From: Brachionus manjavacas
Lineage: Eukaryota > Rotifera > Eurotatoria > Ploima > Brachionidae
Assembly (NCBI GenBank): GCA_019054805.1
Contig: JAHQIY010000001.1
Location: 8,570,501 to 8,634,500 of the forward strand
Direction: 5' to 3'
DNA length: 64,000 bases
Shown: positions 1-12,870 of the stretch, piece after piece
Numbering within the stretch: the stretch's first letter is position 1
Layout: each line of letters begins with the position of its first letter
Made by a program: the position numbers and the translations under genes
The notes under the pieces: generated by a model
Database searches by the model: none
Told to the model about the DNA's origin: nothing
Seen by the model: only the letters and a program-made list of their open reading frames with translations

Positions 1-62
1 TTTTATTAAAAATATCTAATAATTAAATCGAAGAAAATACTTTTTCATTTTACAATAAAAAA

Positions 63-1573
63 TTAGCAATTTTCCCAGTCCAAATTATCGATCGGTCTAC
101 ACTCATTGGGACATATTTTGAATTTAGAATTTGGATCACATTTACCTATAATGCCAACAAAACAATTCCCTATTCGTCTAGTAGGCCATGGCTTTGAGTC
201 CGAGAAATTTTTGCACAAAAAGCTATCATGAATAGTAGATTTAGGCCGTAAAATGCTATAAACATTGTCTGCTAAAAAATCTTGATCAAAACCTCTTTTG
301 TGAATTAGATCTGGATTATATTTAGATGTGATATTTATATTGATAATCTTCTCATATATTTCTTTTCCAATTTCTCTCGCCTTGTTAACTTTTAGTCCCC
401 ACATACCTCCAAGTATATAATAAATATGCAACGGGTGATCTAATTTAAAAAAAAAATTAAGTTATTCAATTTACCTATAAAAAAAATAAAAAAATGAAAT
501 AAAATAGAATATAAATTATCTTCCAAAAGACCAACCAAGTCGTTTAGACACCTGAAATAAATGAAGCAAATTAAAATTCTACAAATATTGATAGTGTTTG
601 AATATGGAGCTGCGAAGTCCTAATGGTCGTTATTACTTTTAACTTTCCAATCGAAAGAAATATTTTTAAATTGACCAAATCCTCAAAAAATTAATCGCAA
701 ATTTATTAAAATTCGTTTTTAAGACTTATTAAGCAACAATTAAACACTTAAAGATGACATCACCAAAAACATCTTGGTTATGTTTGCCAACAATATATTT
801 AATATTTTTAAGTCCAAAAATTTAATTAAGTTTTCGGGTTCTATCAAGAAATAAGAAAAAGTCCTTATTTAAATATTTTTAAAAAAGAATTCCTTAAAAA
901 GGATTTTACCTCTCATAATGTGACCAATATTTTTTGATTTGAGCCATATCTGAACCGAATCTACTTCTCTTTGAAGAAGCTCTGAATCCATGTCTCTACT
1001 CATGAACAAACTAACAAAACTGTCGCCAACTGGAAGAAAACGCCACATCATTGCATGCACATTTTTTAAATTTACTACTTTATTGCTTTCTGTCAAGCTT
1101 AGAGGTATCTTGTGAACATTACAAAAATCAACATGAGAATTTAAGCATTCGTTTTGACAAATTAATGATCTCTTAACAGAATCATCATGATAAATTCTCA
1201 TAACATAACCAGGATACAATTCTTTTACTTTAATTATTAATTCTTTTAAAAGTTGGTAATATCTCGGATTTTTACCGTATAAAGAATAAGTGATAACTTT
1301 TTGGTTCGGACCTCGTTTAAGTACTTTGTATAAATCGCAAGTCAATACAGGCTCAGAATTTAAGATTAAAAATTTGTTCTCTACTTCAATAACATATTTT
1401 CTATCATCTGTCTTTTTTATATCTATTTTAAAGTCTTTGTTGCATGGACATGAGTCATTAAATGAAAGTTCGAACAAACTGTGCGTTTGACTGTTTAAAT
1501 AAAAATTGACAACTAAACCAACAAATGTCAAAAACAAAAGTTTTTTTAAAAAATTCCTTTTTAAAAAGTTCAT
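63..1573 (-). CDS. Type II membrane glycosyltransferase-like protein, copy 1 (two exons)
   Basis: Exons 910..1573 and 63..439, joined by a 470-bp GT..AG intron in phase 1, give about 346 residues. Residues about 10-27 form a hydrophobic signal anchor after a basic N-terminus, so a Golgi/ER type II protein is expected. The lumenal part has a conserved block: YSLYGKNPRYY near 97, RIYHDD near 126, MMWRFLP near 175, then RDMDS at 193-197. RDMDS is a candidate DxD metal and nucleotide-sugar site (D194, D196). After the splice comes MRDHP followed by LGGMWG, then a Cys-rich tail ending in ENC. This pattern is typical of invertebrate uncharacterised glycosyltransferase-like proteins; donor and acceptor are unknown. 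A paralog with the same intron position lies at 55363..56442. Start chosen at the ATG just before the anchor. Confidence 0.8.
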
Positions 1574-1785
1574 TTTAAAAAATTTAAATCAGAGTTGGAT
1601 ATAGTTGGCATTTTTTATTTTTTGTAAATTAAAAATTTCAATCAGTTTCCAAGATTAATTTTACTTAATTTTTTATTTCCCTTTAGAAAAAAAAAATTTG
1701 AAATTAAACCATAATTAAAAAACAGTAAAATTCTTAAAATGAGAATCCTTTGGGAGATTTGAACAAAAGTTTTAATTAAATTTGG

Positions 1786-3031
1786 TTTAATTTTTTGTGT
1801 TTGAATTACAAAATGTATCCAATGTTGAAATAACATTGAAAAAGTGGGATGATTCAAATATTTTTTTCAGTTTCAAAAAAAAAATAATTTTAAGTTAATA
1901 TTGCAAGCATGAAAAACTTTGTTTTTTTTTTATAAATTTGGACTTTGGGTTTGTAATATGATGATCCTTAAGATAATATGTAGTTTAGAAAACTATCTAC
2001 TCTCTGTTTTCCATTTTTTATCAATTGTGTTTTTGTTAAAATGCATCAAACAAACGTCAATTATCTTTAAAGTCAAAATTTATAAAGAAAAAAATCAAAG
2101 TTTTTGAGGTCTAATCACTGGAACAATTCTTATTCTCAGATTTTAGTTCACCTATGTTGAGTTTTTTTCATCTATTTAGAAAAAAGCTAAATAAAATATT
2201 AAAAACTAAGATAGAAAAAAAAAACGTGTAAAGTTGAGCGAAGAAGGTAGTATTTTGCGATTTTTAGATGAATCTATGTTTCCTTAAGTCAAACATTAAT
2301 GAAAAATTAATTTTAATTTTCTTTAATTTTTATTATTTATGTTTAAAGGGAATTATTTAAGTAGAGATCGCATTTAAGTATTTGGGATTATTGAAAGGGT
2401 AATACCAGGTCAACCAGATCAGAGAAAATGCTATTTCCAAAGCTCCTTCAAATTAAAAAAAAACAAGAAATTATTTATTTTAATTATTTATTTTAATATC
2501 AGTTACAAGAATTAGGCATTCATTTATTAAATAGTTTTATTTAATTTGTTTACCTAATTCTATTTTGGTTCAACTTTACGTGAACAAAAATATTTAAAGT
2601 TGAACCAAAATAGAATAGGTGAACTTGTTCAGAAAAACTAAGAACAAGAATTTTTCGATAAACTATGGTTCACCGGCAAGACCAAGTTTTTCATTTATTG
2701 AATATAAATTTGAATAATTTATCTTTTCTTTTCTTATCTTATTTTAGTTTATTTTTAATTTTTTTTTTAATATTTTTAGCATTAGCTTGGTACAGATAGA
2801 CAAATAAATAAATTATTTAAAAGGTAAAAAAAGAATTTTCAATATTTTTTTAAAATTTCCATTAAAAATAAATTCATTCTATTTCACTAAAGAGTTTAAT
2901 TTCAAATATGAAAATGCTTGCAATTAATTTAAAATAATTTTTTTTTTGAAATTGAAAAAAATGTTTTAAACTTTTTCAATGTTATTTCAACATTGGATAC
3001 ATTTTGTAATTCAAACACAAAAAATTAAACC
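1786..3031. mobile_element. Fold-back MITE with about 130-bp terminal inverted repeats
   Basis: The sequence at 1786-1925 reappears reverse-complemented at 2905-3031 with few mismatches, beginning TGGTTTAATTTTTTGTG. The interior codes for nothing recognisable. It contains a hairpin with 26-27-bp arms, 2552-2578 and 2595-2620, around TTTTGGTTCAAC. A third, solitary copy of the terminal repeat lies at 50404-50475, so the repeat is dispersed. No transposase is present, so it would be non-autonomous. Its superfamily cannot be assigned because the exact ends and target duplication are unclear. Confidence 0.6.
2750..2812 (+). mobile_element. LINE-A-like 3' tail remnant
   Basis: A short stretch carrying TTAGCTTGGTACAGA followed by ACAAATAAATAAA resembles the 3' end of the LINE-A family at 15870-15920, which has AGCTCGGTACAG followed by (AAAT)n. 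It lies inside the fold-back element and is only a few dozen bases long, so it is a weak, degenerate match. Confidence 0.35.
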
Positions 3032-3809
3032 ATTTCTTTATTAAATTAATATATCAAATCGTTCATTTATAGATAAAAATAAATAATAGATAAATTAAGT
3101 ATTCTGTTGGTAATTGACTTAATTTTTTTTAAAATAAATGAATATTTTTGATTAAAAACTTGTATTAAAGGTAAAACATTCTTTTTTAGTTAAAAATCGA
3201 AAATTATACCAGAACAAAGTGAAATAATAACCAAGCAAAAAATCAAATCCAAAAGTTAATAATGTATCACTACACATTCGAGTATGATAAACACACTCAA
3301 TTTCTGATGAGCAGACAACTTGAATTAAAGACACGTAGAGTGTGTTTTTAAATATTTTAAGATAATTTATAAAAAAATTACAGAAGATTTTTGTTGATTG
3401 AACAGAGCACATTAAGTGTGTTTTGGTCAAGTATTAAGATTTTTGACTAGAGGGTCTTGAAGTTTGATAGTTTTTGAAAACAGTGGTTTTAGGTTTTTGA
3501 AAATTTTGAGATGAGTTTTCATTCAAAAGTTACTATATCTATATATATTTTTAAAGAGCGCAAAATTTTCTTTTAAATGATATATTTTTCAAGTATTTTA
3601 AGTGGAATTAAGTTGCACTTTAAACCAAAAAAACACATTTTTTTGTGCTTTTTTCAAGTTTTTTTGATTCTCGTCGAAGGATTGACCCAATACCCTAACT
3701 TTTTTATTTAAATTATAAACGAAGACAAAATTCTGAACAAATCTCAGGTTCAATTTTTTTATTTAAAGCTTAATTAATCCAAAATAAAAGTCAAAATAAA
3801 GTTCAATTT
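3032..3809. other. Intergenic, nothing recognised
   Basis: AT-rich sequence. One open frame of 92 codons on the minus strand (3152-3430) has no recognisable domain and skewed Phe/Cys content; I do not call it a gene. Confidence 0.5.
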
Positions 3810-5200
3810 CTAAAAAAAATCAGAGTAGTATGTTTTTAGAATTTGACCGTAGCTCAATCCATTTTTATAAGCTTTCAAACAACGCCAAAATCTTCTGATC
3901 AGTTTGTTATTTATTTCCTTTCCAACAAATTCTCTTCTAGTACTCTCTAATAATCTTTTCATTGAATCAAATGTATGATTTTTTGACCTTCTAATGAATT
4001 GCTTTTGGTAGCACCTTAATCCTTCTATTGGATTCAACTCACAATGGTACTTCGGAAGGAAAATTATTTTGATGCTGTATTTTGTTCCAAGAAATTCGAG
4101 TTTATATGTTGGTTTAAATGCTTGATGATCGACCAACATTTTTTTAATATCATCTTACTTTTTTTACCTTCAAGATCATATCCCGATTCTTTTGCTATAT
4201 CTCTAAGACCTTCACTCCTTCCTTTATTAGGTCCTGAATCAAAGTAAACATCAAGCGTTTCTTCTTCATTAGCTGTATTAATCTAAGACAATTTTTTATA
4301 CGGACAAGAACCGCCAGTTTTCAGTCTAAATAATTTTAGAATTATTCAAAATTTATTAACTTTTAATTTACCTAAAATAATCTAGCTTAACTGTTAATGC
4401 TTTATGAGTTGATTTATTGTCTACTACAACTTCAATATCATGTTTAACTGGAAAATTAGATTCATTTTTAAATTCAATCATCTGCAAAAGGCGCTCAAAT
4501 TGTGACAATATTTTTTGATTATCTAAATATCCATCTTGACCAGGAATAATTGAACCGCTGGAAGTTCTGTTTTAATATTAAATGTCAGAAGCTTCTGTAA
4601 GCGAGGGGTATTTGAGAATCGCTTTTTGCCATTCACTTTCGGAAAGCTCAAAAAAAGGAAAACTAGGATGCTGAACAAGAAAATCTGAGCACATCAGACT
4701 TTTTCCTTTTCTTAAATTTTAATTATTAAGAATTAATGTAGCACTCTTAAAAAATCATAAGTTTTAATTAGCCTTTCTTCAAAAAAGGTTCATTCCCTTC
4801 CTTTAACAATCTAGAATGAAGCTGCTCACCGTAACGAAAAGTTGACTCGTCATGAAAAATCAAAATTACATGATGAGCAAGTTTTGAAATTGTGAAAGAA
4901 CAATCAGGCTTTCGAGTCTCCTCTTCGACAAAACATTTTATTTCAACTTCCAATTCAGAGAAATAAACATAAAAAGATGAAACATGCTTGCCTATTATAA
5001 GAAAATAGAATTATATTTAAGAAAATATAACAAACTTCAAACCTCCTCTTCCGTCAAAATTAAAATTTTCTCCTCCAATTTTTTTTAAATTTTATTAATT
5101 TTTCATTTACATGCTTTATCGAAAGACAATTTAATTCAGCCAGAAACAAATCAGCATCCCTCCAAGTTATGCTAAATTGTCTAAATATTTAATTAAATTT
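3810..5200 (-). pseudogene. Decayed DDE-superfamily transposase
   Basis: Coding blocks in order on the minus strand resemble a DDE transposase known from cnidarian and other invertebrate genomes. First comes HDEST near 4860, the candidate first acidic residue. SDFLVQHPSF lies near 4680, VVVDNKSTHKAL near 4420 (second acidic residue) and PKYHCELNPIEG near 4040 (third, E). A C-terminal RFWRCLKAYKNGLSYGQIL follows. The blocks are separated by stops, a probable intron (GTAAAT donor near 4375) and a one-base shift at an A7 run near 4145. The gene is therefore broken. A homologous C-terminal fragment lies at 44039..44293. Extension to 5200 rests on a weak coding-like stretch. Confidence 0.65.
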
Positions 5201-5690
5201 CCCTTCACGAGCACCATGCACGAGGTTACATGATCTACCAGTTCGAGATCGTGTGAGACGAAGTGAGCTGGGCGAACCTCCTGGTCCATAGCAGATCACT
5301 CTCCCTTTCTGAGCCGGCCAGAGAAATCAGGAGGCACACGAAGAGACTGTCCGATCAAGCCTTAACCAAATGTACGCAGAGGGCTTTTACGAACAAGGTT
5401 GAAAATTAGTTGAATGCCCTGCCTTGCGGTTACAGACTCCGGCACTCTCAATCAATTCAAGAAACGATACGATGGCTTAATGACTGGCCATAAAGTTTTT
5501 AGCTCATAAAAGTTTTGGTTTTACAAACAATTTCATTCTTGGTTTTGTGTTAAAGGTGGTATCTGTTGACTCTAGAAACTTAAAAGTTTTTCTACTTCCT
5601 TGTATAGCCCAATGCGCTACGATAGGCGACCTCCTAGTACGCTGCATCCGAAAGCTTGTTTGTTGTAGCTTTTATTATTATTAATATACT
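5200..5690 (+). mobile_element. CR1-like LINE (LINE-B related) 3' fragment
   Basis: This GC-richer stretch translates, with frame breaks, to the C-terminal end of a LINE reverse transcriptase: RRLSDQALTKCTQRAF, then FTNKVEN, then NALP. It parallels RRLSVQAPTNCAQRENF and NRVIRVWNSLP of the element at 20537-23291. It ends in the same tail, GGCGACCTCCTAGTA near 5630, then TTGTAGCTTTTATTATTATTA. Heavily mutated and 5'-truncated. Confidence 0.65.
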
Positions 5691-6771
5691 GATGGAAAAG
5701 TTAATATGCAGATAATTGATTACCTATAATTCAGTACATAAGCCTGAGTTTAATTGGGTTCGAATTCCAAACCTAGGGTTAAGAAAATATCCTGAAATAA
5801 ATGCTCCTGTAATTCCGGTTGTTCATGCATTATTCAATCTTGCTCAAACTTCATCTAGTCTTTCAGTAAAATATGAATTTTGTGAATCTGATAAAAGAAA
5901 CCAAGTGTGTGCAGAGGAAGTCAAAAATCTTGAGTTGAGTTTTTTACATTTTAATAAGACATTTTTTATTCTATGAAAGTTATTTAACACTCAAATGACT
6001 TAAGTAAATGTGCTAATTTTTTTTTATTCTATAAGAATAATTTTTTTATACTAATAAAATTTATATAGTTTATTTTCTAAAAAAAAATATTATTATTTTA
6101 TTCTACAAAAGCTTTTTTATTCGTCGAAATACTTTTTCCAATTTTTTTGAGTATAAATTAAAATATCATTTAGGTTCTCGTAAATGTCATCCAAACTATC
6201 TACAAGCATTCTGACGTGTCACTCAAAAATTACTATTTTTATTAAATATTGAATTAACAATTGTATTTAGTTGTTTTTTAGGAAAGAATTTTGAGAATTC
6301 CTTCTTTTGATAAAAGCTGAAAAAACTTTATCACTAAGATTTTTTTTAACTCTCAAATAGTCAAGATTTATAAATTTTTATTTTTATGCCAGTAAGTCAT
6401 AAAATTGCAAAGGATTCAAAGAACTGATTTAATGAAAATTGTTTTGAGAAAAAAACGCATTTTTTACATAAATTTTGCTATAAAAAAAACTATTTTTTAT
6501 CTTTAATAGCTTCCCGATTTTCAAATCAATTTAAAAAATATACACAAATTAATTCATAAGATCTGAATGTATCTTTTTGATACATCTAAATTTATATGAT
6601 AAGCCAAAATCTCAATCTAATTAGAAAAAAAGAAAAAAAATTGAAAAAATTTTCGTAAATTTATTCAAAAAAAAGTTCAAAGTGACTACTTAAAATCAAA
6701 AACAGATTATCTTATTTAAAAATATATAGCCATGGTATATAAAAAAACTGAGCTTCAGAAAAAATTATTTT
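5691..6771. other. Intergenic, no gene recognised
   Basis: The first 290 bases contain an 86-codon frame (5716-5976, plus) with fairly complex composition (HKPEFNWVRIPNLGLRKY). It matches no family I recognise and could be a transposon remnant. The rest is AT-rich with no coding signal. Confidence 0.4.
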
Positions 6772-9700
6772 TTAATTAGATTTTTTAAAAGTAAAACTTT
6801 TATTATTCTTGGATCTTGTGAGTGCATTAGTCGAACGTCGCTTATTCTTTTTTCCAAATTTGTCCTCAAAACGTTTAGCTTTGGGCTCCTTTTCAGAACA
6901 ATGTGCTTTGGAAAACATTTGGTTCATTGCTTCCGGATCATATTTAAATTGTTCACTATCTTTTGAAAAATTTGCATTTTTCACAAACTGAGAAATCGAT
7001 TTAAGATTGTCCTTAACTTTTTCAGACAATTTTTCAAATTGTTCATCATTTTTTTCCACATCGCCCAGAGCTTCAACTTCCTGATCATTTTTTCTCTTAT
7101 TATATTCAATTATTGCTTCTGAAAAATCAACGTCTTTAAGTTTTTTTTTTAATTTTTTAGTTTCAGTATTTTTTTCATGTTTAAATTGTTTTTTTAGTGG
7201 AATCATCAAAGTGTCGTGGGTCTTTATAGACTGAACGGGCTCTGGTTCTTGTTCAGGTTCGACTTTCTGAACTTCGCTCGATGCTATCAAATTCCAATAT
7301 TGATCTGGCTGAATATTGTGTCCAATTTGGTAATATTTTGGCAAGAACATTTCAAATGGACTTTTCATTTGTTTTCTAATTTCTTTGACTCTTTCTTCAA
7401 TTTTTTTCAAACGTTTATCAAATTTTTCGCTAGAAACAGTTTTATCAAAAAATTTATCAAGTAAGGTAACAGATTTATGTGTAAATTCATCTGGTAATGA
7501 AGAAGAACGCTCTGTTGGGCGAATTAGTAAATCAGACAGATTTGATTTATCAGCAATTTCTAAATAGGATGCTTGTTCGGTTTCCATTGATTCCGATTTT
7601 ATAGACTGATGTGGAAAATCATGCGGACAGTTAAGAATTGAGGTTGGATCGTATGTGACCGAATGAACAATAGTTTCAAGTAATTTAGATTCTTGAACAT
7701 CAGGCTTTGCACCTAAACCTGCTTCTTTTTCAAGCTGACCCAAGTCAAGTGAGCTGAGAGTTCCTTAAATTAATGAAAAAATTTGAAATAAAAATATTTG
7801 AACTTTGCCAAATAAATAGAATTTCTTTGATGTTTTGTAAAATTTTATTTGCGTGTAATTGATCTTTTTTTTATCAAAAATTTTCCATTTACTCTTTTAT
7901 GTTGGTTAAATTCTTGAGTAAAAAATTTTCAAATTGAAAATAGTGAAATAACGTTCATTTTTTTCTAGAAAAATAGACATAGTGTTTTTCAAAATAAACT
8001 GAATGACATTTAAAATTTTAAGCTATCTTGATTTTTCCTTAAGAATTTTTTTCTTAAATTATTTAACACAATATTGGTAATTTCGATTTTTAAACATTAA
8101 AATTATCATAAATTTTTGAAACTGGAAAAATTAAATTAAAAAGATACTAAACACCTAAAAAATTTTCTAATCTTTAAAAAAATAAAACCTAATCAATTAA
8201 ATGAAAAAATTGATTTTAAATTTAATATTATATGTAAATCAATTCAATGAAAAATGATTAACAGTCTAAAACGTGTTCTTAAATGAAAAAATATGAAAAA
8301 AAAAAGGTATTATATTAAGCCGTCATATCAATGATAAAATCGTCATATAAAATAAAGTTAGGGGATAGGGTATTGTGTAGATTAGAGAGCTATTAGTTAA
8401 AATTAAATTGAATGATTAAACATTTAATAAATTAAAATCTCTAATTTAATTATTGATATGACTGCTTAATATGCATCCTTTTTGAAACTCAAAACAATAT
8501 ATTTTTTTAATTAAATAAAAAAATTATTACCTGTAAATTCTCTAGCTTTTTTAATTATTTCGTGAATTTCATGAACAGTTGTTTCAACAATTGGAGAAAT
8601 TGGATTGCACAGAGCTAGAATACCATAAATTTCTCTAGGCAACAACTCGGCTATCTTTAGAAGCTGGTGGTTTTTAAGAACAAACTCACAACTTTCATCA
8701 TTTTCACGAGCAATTTTATCCCTCCATTTATACAAGTCTTGTAAAGCTTTCATTTGTTTTGCATTTAAATGTGAATTAGATTGACACAAATTGAGAAAAC
8801 CCTTGGTAAAAAATACCGGTTTTTTATAAGCTTTTCTACATATTTGTTTACTTTTCTCAAACACCTGATTCAAACTACTTGAACTAATATCCTTATCTAG
8901 GCTCTGATTAATAAGCTGGTTTTTAAGTCGGTCATAAATAAACAGCAAGTAGCGAGTGTCTTCTCTGGCATAATTGACCATTCCTTCACTCAATGGCCGT
9001 ATTCGCCAGTCCGCCAGTTGGTACTGTTTTTGGGCAGTAATATTGCAAAACTTTTGAAGCAGATAGCTGAGTGAAAAGTGCGGATATTGAAGCTGTCTGG
9101 CAGCCTGACCAGTATCGAACATATTGACCACGTAAATTCCAAAGTCTTTTTGTAGCCACTCGATGTCAAAGTCAGCGCCGTGTAAAACTTTCAACAAGGT
9201 CCAATCGGTGAAAATTTCGTTTAAAATATGCATTTCAGATCTAAGTTTAAGGGTATCAATTAGAAAGTCCTCATCTCTGGTTGATATCTGCATTAAGCAG
9301 GTAAAGCCCAAAAATGATCGATAAGAATGATGTTCTAGATCCACAGCTATTTCTCTTATTTCGGATCGATTTTCTTTACCTAGATGTTGACAAAGCCATT
9401 TAAGATCATCAACCGAATCAATGAATTTGTAAGTTGCGTTTTTTATCGGAATTAATTTCGAATTTTCCTCATCAACTAAATTTAGATCTTCATCTGTTAA
9501 AATAAGTTGTTCGATTTCATAAGCATAAGGGTTTTCGAGTCTTTTTTTTTTTAAAGTTAAATTTTAATTAAAAATTTTAATTAAGAATACAATTCAGTAT
9601 TTTGACTAAACACTTCTTGACTAATTTCAAAGTCTAGTTGACTCAATTTTTGATATATCTCTGGCAAAGGTATGAGTGCATTTGGTTTGGAAGTGATTTT

Positions 9701-10568
9701 TGGAACAAATGGAAGATAAGAATTATCTATCTTATCTTTGAAAAGAAGTTGAGATTTTTGAATGATTCCTTTTTTACTCGCAAATTGACTGTAAGTGATT
9801 CCAGTTACTGTTGTATTTTGTCTATTTACTGTTTGTTGTAGATTTTTAGCTTGGTCTTTATTGATTATCATGCCCGCCTAGCAATTTAATTAAAATTGAA
9901 TTTTTTTTCAAATTTTAAGTTAATTACATCTTTGTTCCAGCTGGTGTTTATGTTTCGAGAAGTAGCGTTCAATGTAGTAACAGTTAATTTCATTTCAGTT
10001 TCGGTCTTTTTCCGCAAGCCTTGAAGTTCATCCAATTTGATGCCCTTTTTCAAATTTTATTTTCAAAATCAAAATAAATCTTTGAACAAAATTTACAAGT
10101 TTTTCAATTAATTGGTCGTTGATATCAGTTAACAAGTCTGTTCTTTCTTCATCATCCAATTTTGTAGAATTAAAGTTAGACTTTTTAACATTTTGATTTT
10201 TCAATACTTGACCCATTCTTAAAGTTTTTAATTTAGAATAGAGAAAATTAACCAAAAGTTCTTACAGTCGCAGAATACGATCATTTTGCTTATTAATAAA
10301 ATTTTGGAAGCTGGGAAAAGCCAAGAAATATTCAAGATCCGATTCCTTTAGCCCTAGTTTAGATGAGGCAGCCACAGTATCTTTAATTCTTGCCGAAAAC
10401 GTCTAAAACAAAAAATTAATAAACATTTTTGAAAATTTTTATTTAATTTACATCATGAAATTGGGCAAATGAATCGAAATTTAAGAATTTAGATTCATCG
10501 AAGTTAGATTTTGATGCCTGGAAGCCTGCATCAGTTTCCATTTCAGAGTCTTTACTCAATTGAGACAT
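6772..10568 (-). CDS. EXOSC10: Exosome 3'-5' exoribonuclease EXOSC10/Rrp6
   Basis: Seven exons (10452..10568, 10266..10402, 10097..10217, 9928..10044, 9591..9877, 8531..9540, 6772..7763) have GT..AG borders and compatible phases. They give 926 residues; human EXOSC10 has 885. The N-terminal PMC2NT-like region includes FLAFPSFQNF. The DEDD-Y exonuclease shows D327 and E329 in DLEHHSYRSFLG, D385 in GADFDIEWL, and Y450 with D454 in YAREDTRYLL. An HRDC domain spans about 518-580. The tail holds KSPFEMFLP and a Lys-rich C-terminus, as in the human protein. The product trims rRNA, snoRNA and aberrant RNAs with the nuclear exosome. All catalytic residues are present. The 767-bp last intron holds a small MITE. 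Start chosen at the first ATG of the conserved exon. Confidence 0.95.
8315..8469. mobile_element. Small MITE in the last EXOSC10 intron
   Basis: A 155-bp element starts with TTAAGCCGTCATATCAAT and ends with ATTGATATGACTGCTTAA, which are near-perfect inverted repeats of about 18 bp. TA flanks both ends. A related sequence with the same left end (one base different in the first 15) lies at 54728. It codes for nothing and should be spliced out. Confidence 0.6.
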
Positions 10569-11414
10569 TTTAAAATTTATAAAAAAATTTAAACATGTGA
10601 GTTTGTAAAGTTTTTATGCTATAAAATTATAATATTTTTATTCATTAATATATTCATAAATAACGACTTTTTTGGTTTTCAATATTTTTTTTATTATCAA
10701 AATAATATTTACAATTGTTGATTTCAATATATTTAATTTTTTCTTTTTAAAATTTGAAAATTAAATTTTTTTTTGAATATTGTTCAACTCTTGAAAATAT
10801 TCCTCTGATTTGAACTGGCTAAAAAAAATTCACCCAAATTTTTTAGTGCAAAAAATAAAACTGGATTTTAAAATTTTATTAAAAATAGATTTATGGCTAA
10901 AAACGGCTTGGATTTGGTAATTAAAAAAACTTTTGAGACCAAAATGTTGTTTGATGCGAGTAAAATTTAAAAAAATTTTATGCGTCTAAAAAATAGATTA
11001 TTTATAACTATGTAAAAAAAAGAAAAAAAGTTATTTAAAAATATGAAAAATTAGTTAAATAAAAAAAGCTTGTTTAAAAAAATTGACAATTGGCTGTTTT
11101 AAATGATACGTGTACGTGCGCCACTTCTTGGAAGCCAAGTCTTCCACAGCATTTATACTACTACTTCTACTACAGCCTACTACAGTCTTTTTTTATGAAA
11201 ATCTGGATTATCAAAAATGGAATGATAGTGATCTACTTAGTTAATCAGTGAAAAAATGAACACTGGAGGGGGGGGAAGCAAAAAAAACTAAGTTCATATA
11301 ATTATTTAACAAATTTAGTATAGAAATAGATTTGGTACTGTATAAGTTATTAATGACTCAGTGCCAAATTTAAACAATAAAAGGATGAAAATTAAAGTCG
11401 CTAAACTGGCTATT
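10569..11414. other. Upstream region of EXOSC10 and intergenic
   Basis: AT-rich. A GC-richer island at 11105-11190 (GTGTACGTGCGCCACTTC, then TACTACTACTTCTACTAC) looks like a LINE 3' tail with a triplet repeat, but no coding part is attached. A G8 run lies near 11270. No gene seen. Confidence 0.4.
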
Positions 11415-11665
11415 TCAAGCTTTATTGAGCCTGTTTCTTAATTTTTACACAATTAAAAAAATGAATGATTTGGATTGTCTTTGTCTAATTAGAATAACAA
11501 GCGAATGGAGTATCATTTCAATCCAGATTTTTTTTTTAATTTTTATCAAATAAAAAAAAAAAATTTGACTAAAAATTATTCAAAATTGTCGTTTGGCTTA
11601 GCAAGTTTGAAAAATCAAATTTAATTAATAGCGTCATCACGTGTTAAAAAACCGTTGAAAGTTGT

Positions 11666-12870
11666 GTGTTGGCAATGTCGCTCAACAAAACAAACCAAAA
11701 CCGACGGTGGATATTTAAAAATTCGGTCAAGCTAAATCTGAAGAGGTTAGACAAACCGATTAGCCATAAGGTCTTATTTGGTTCACTGGATATCGTACTA
11801 AACCAGGTGGAAAATGATGCGATCACATCTGTCTACAATTTTTCTTCAAACAAAGTATGGATAATCGAGTTTAATGCTGCTTTTAATGTTACCCAAATCT
11901 TCGATCGTGAAATCAATATTAATGGAACCAATTTCAGACTTGAAGATGCAAATAAAGTCCCGGATCTCAGAAGGTATTGTACTTTTCGATTTCACTTCTT
12001 GCCCTCTGATTTCGAGAATCATAGACTTGAAACCTTCTTTAATGCTGTTCGAATTGATGGACTCAATATTGAACACATTACCGAAGAAAAATATAAAGAT
12101 AGACCCGAGAGGAAAAATGGTGTCAGAAGAGTAAGAATATCATTTCCAAAAGAAGTTGAGAACATTATTGGAAGCTTGTCAGGCCCTACAATAATGTATG
12201 GTTTAAAGTGTCTTGTGTCAATTGTTGGACAAAAGCAGAAATGCTATTTTTGTGATGAAGAAGGGCACAACATAGCGAAATGCCCTGTCAAAGAAAAACT
12301 ATGCGAAAAGTGTCATCAGAAAGGACACTTAACACAAAAATGCTCCATTGCTGAAAAGCTAAAGTCGCTTGAGAGGAAAAAGATTGACTACAATGATCTT
12401 TACATTGACCAAGAAGAAACCCAATCAATAATTGAAGCTGACCTAAAAGACAATGATGAAAATCTGATGCCAAAAACGCCTGGATATCAGCCATCAAATC
12501 TCAATGACGTAATGTCAGAAATTAGTCCTCAAGACCTCAAAACTTCAGTGTTGGAAGACAGTTTGGTAAGCCATTTAAACGATCTTCTACCAATAAGTCA
12601 GAGACCTGTCAATGTCCTCTCAAATGATCAGAATGAGACTGAAGCTTTTTCCAAACAAAAAATCAAATCAAGAGATTTCCCGAATTTGATCCAAATGAAA
12701 AAGAGCTCACCGAAAATGAATCAAAGAAACCATTAGTTGTATTAGAAAATCAAAACGACAGTACCTTCGAGTCTGAATCAAACAGTTCAACAACTGAATG
12801 TTCAATTCAAGTAGATCAATCATCTAACGAAATTGGTCAGCAAACTGCCAGTCAAGAAAATTTAGAATGA
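11666..12870 (+). CDS. LINE-A1 ORF1, gag-like zinc-knuckle protein
   Basis: The frame opens at ATG 11666 and runs 356 codons to 12736. It carries two CCHC knuckles back to back, CYFCDEEGHNIAKC and CEKCHQKGHLTQKC, around residues 193-228. The region before them resembles a gag-like nucleic-acid-binding domain. Near 12677 a -1 shift, at TTTCCCG, moves into a second Glu/Ser-rich frame. That frame runs to a TGA at 12868-12870 and overlaps the ORF2 ATG as ATGA. The shift may be a mutation in this copy; only one ORF1 copy is in the window. The product would coat LINE RNA. Confidence 0.75.

Noticed and set aside
3152-3430. 92-codon minus-strand frame
   Set aside because: No domain, no homologous copy in the window, low-complexity Phe/Cys/Leu content.
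5745-5775. tRNA-like T-arm (GGGTTCGAATTCC)
   Set aside because: The T-arm folds, but no matching acceptor 5' strand, D-arm or anticodon arm is found in the 70 bases upstream.
12677-12683. Second programmed frameshift at TTTCCCG in LINE-A ORF1
   Set aside because: The register fits, but CCC is a poor second slip codon and only one copy of ORF1 is available; kept only as a note within the ORF1 entry.
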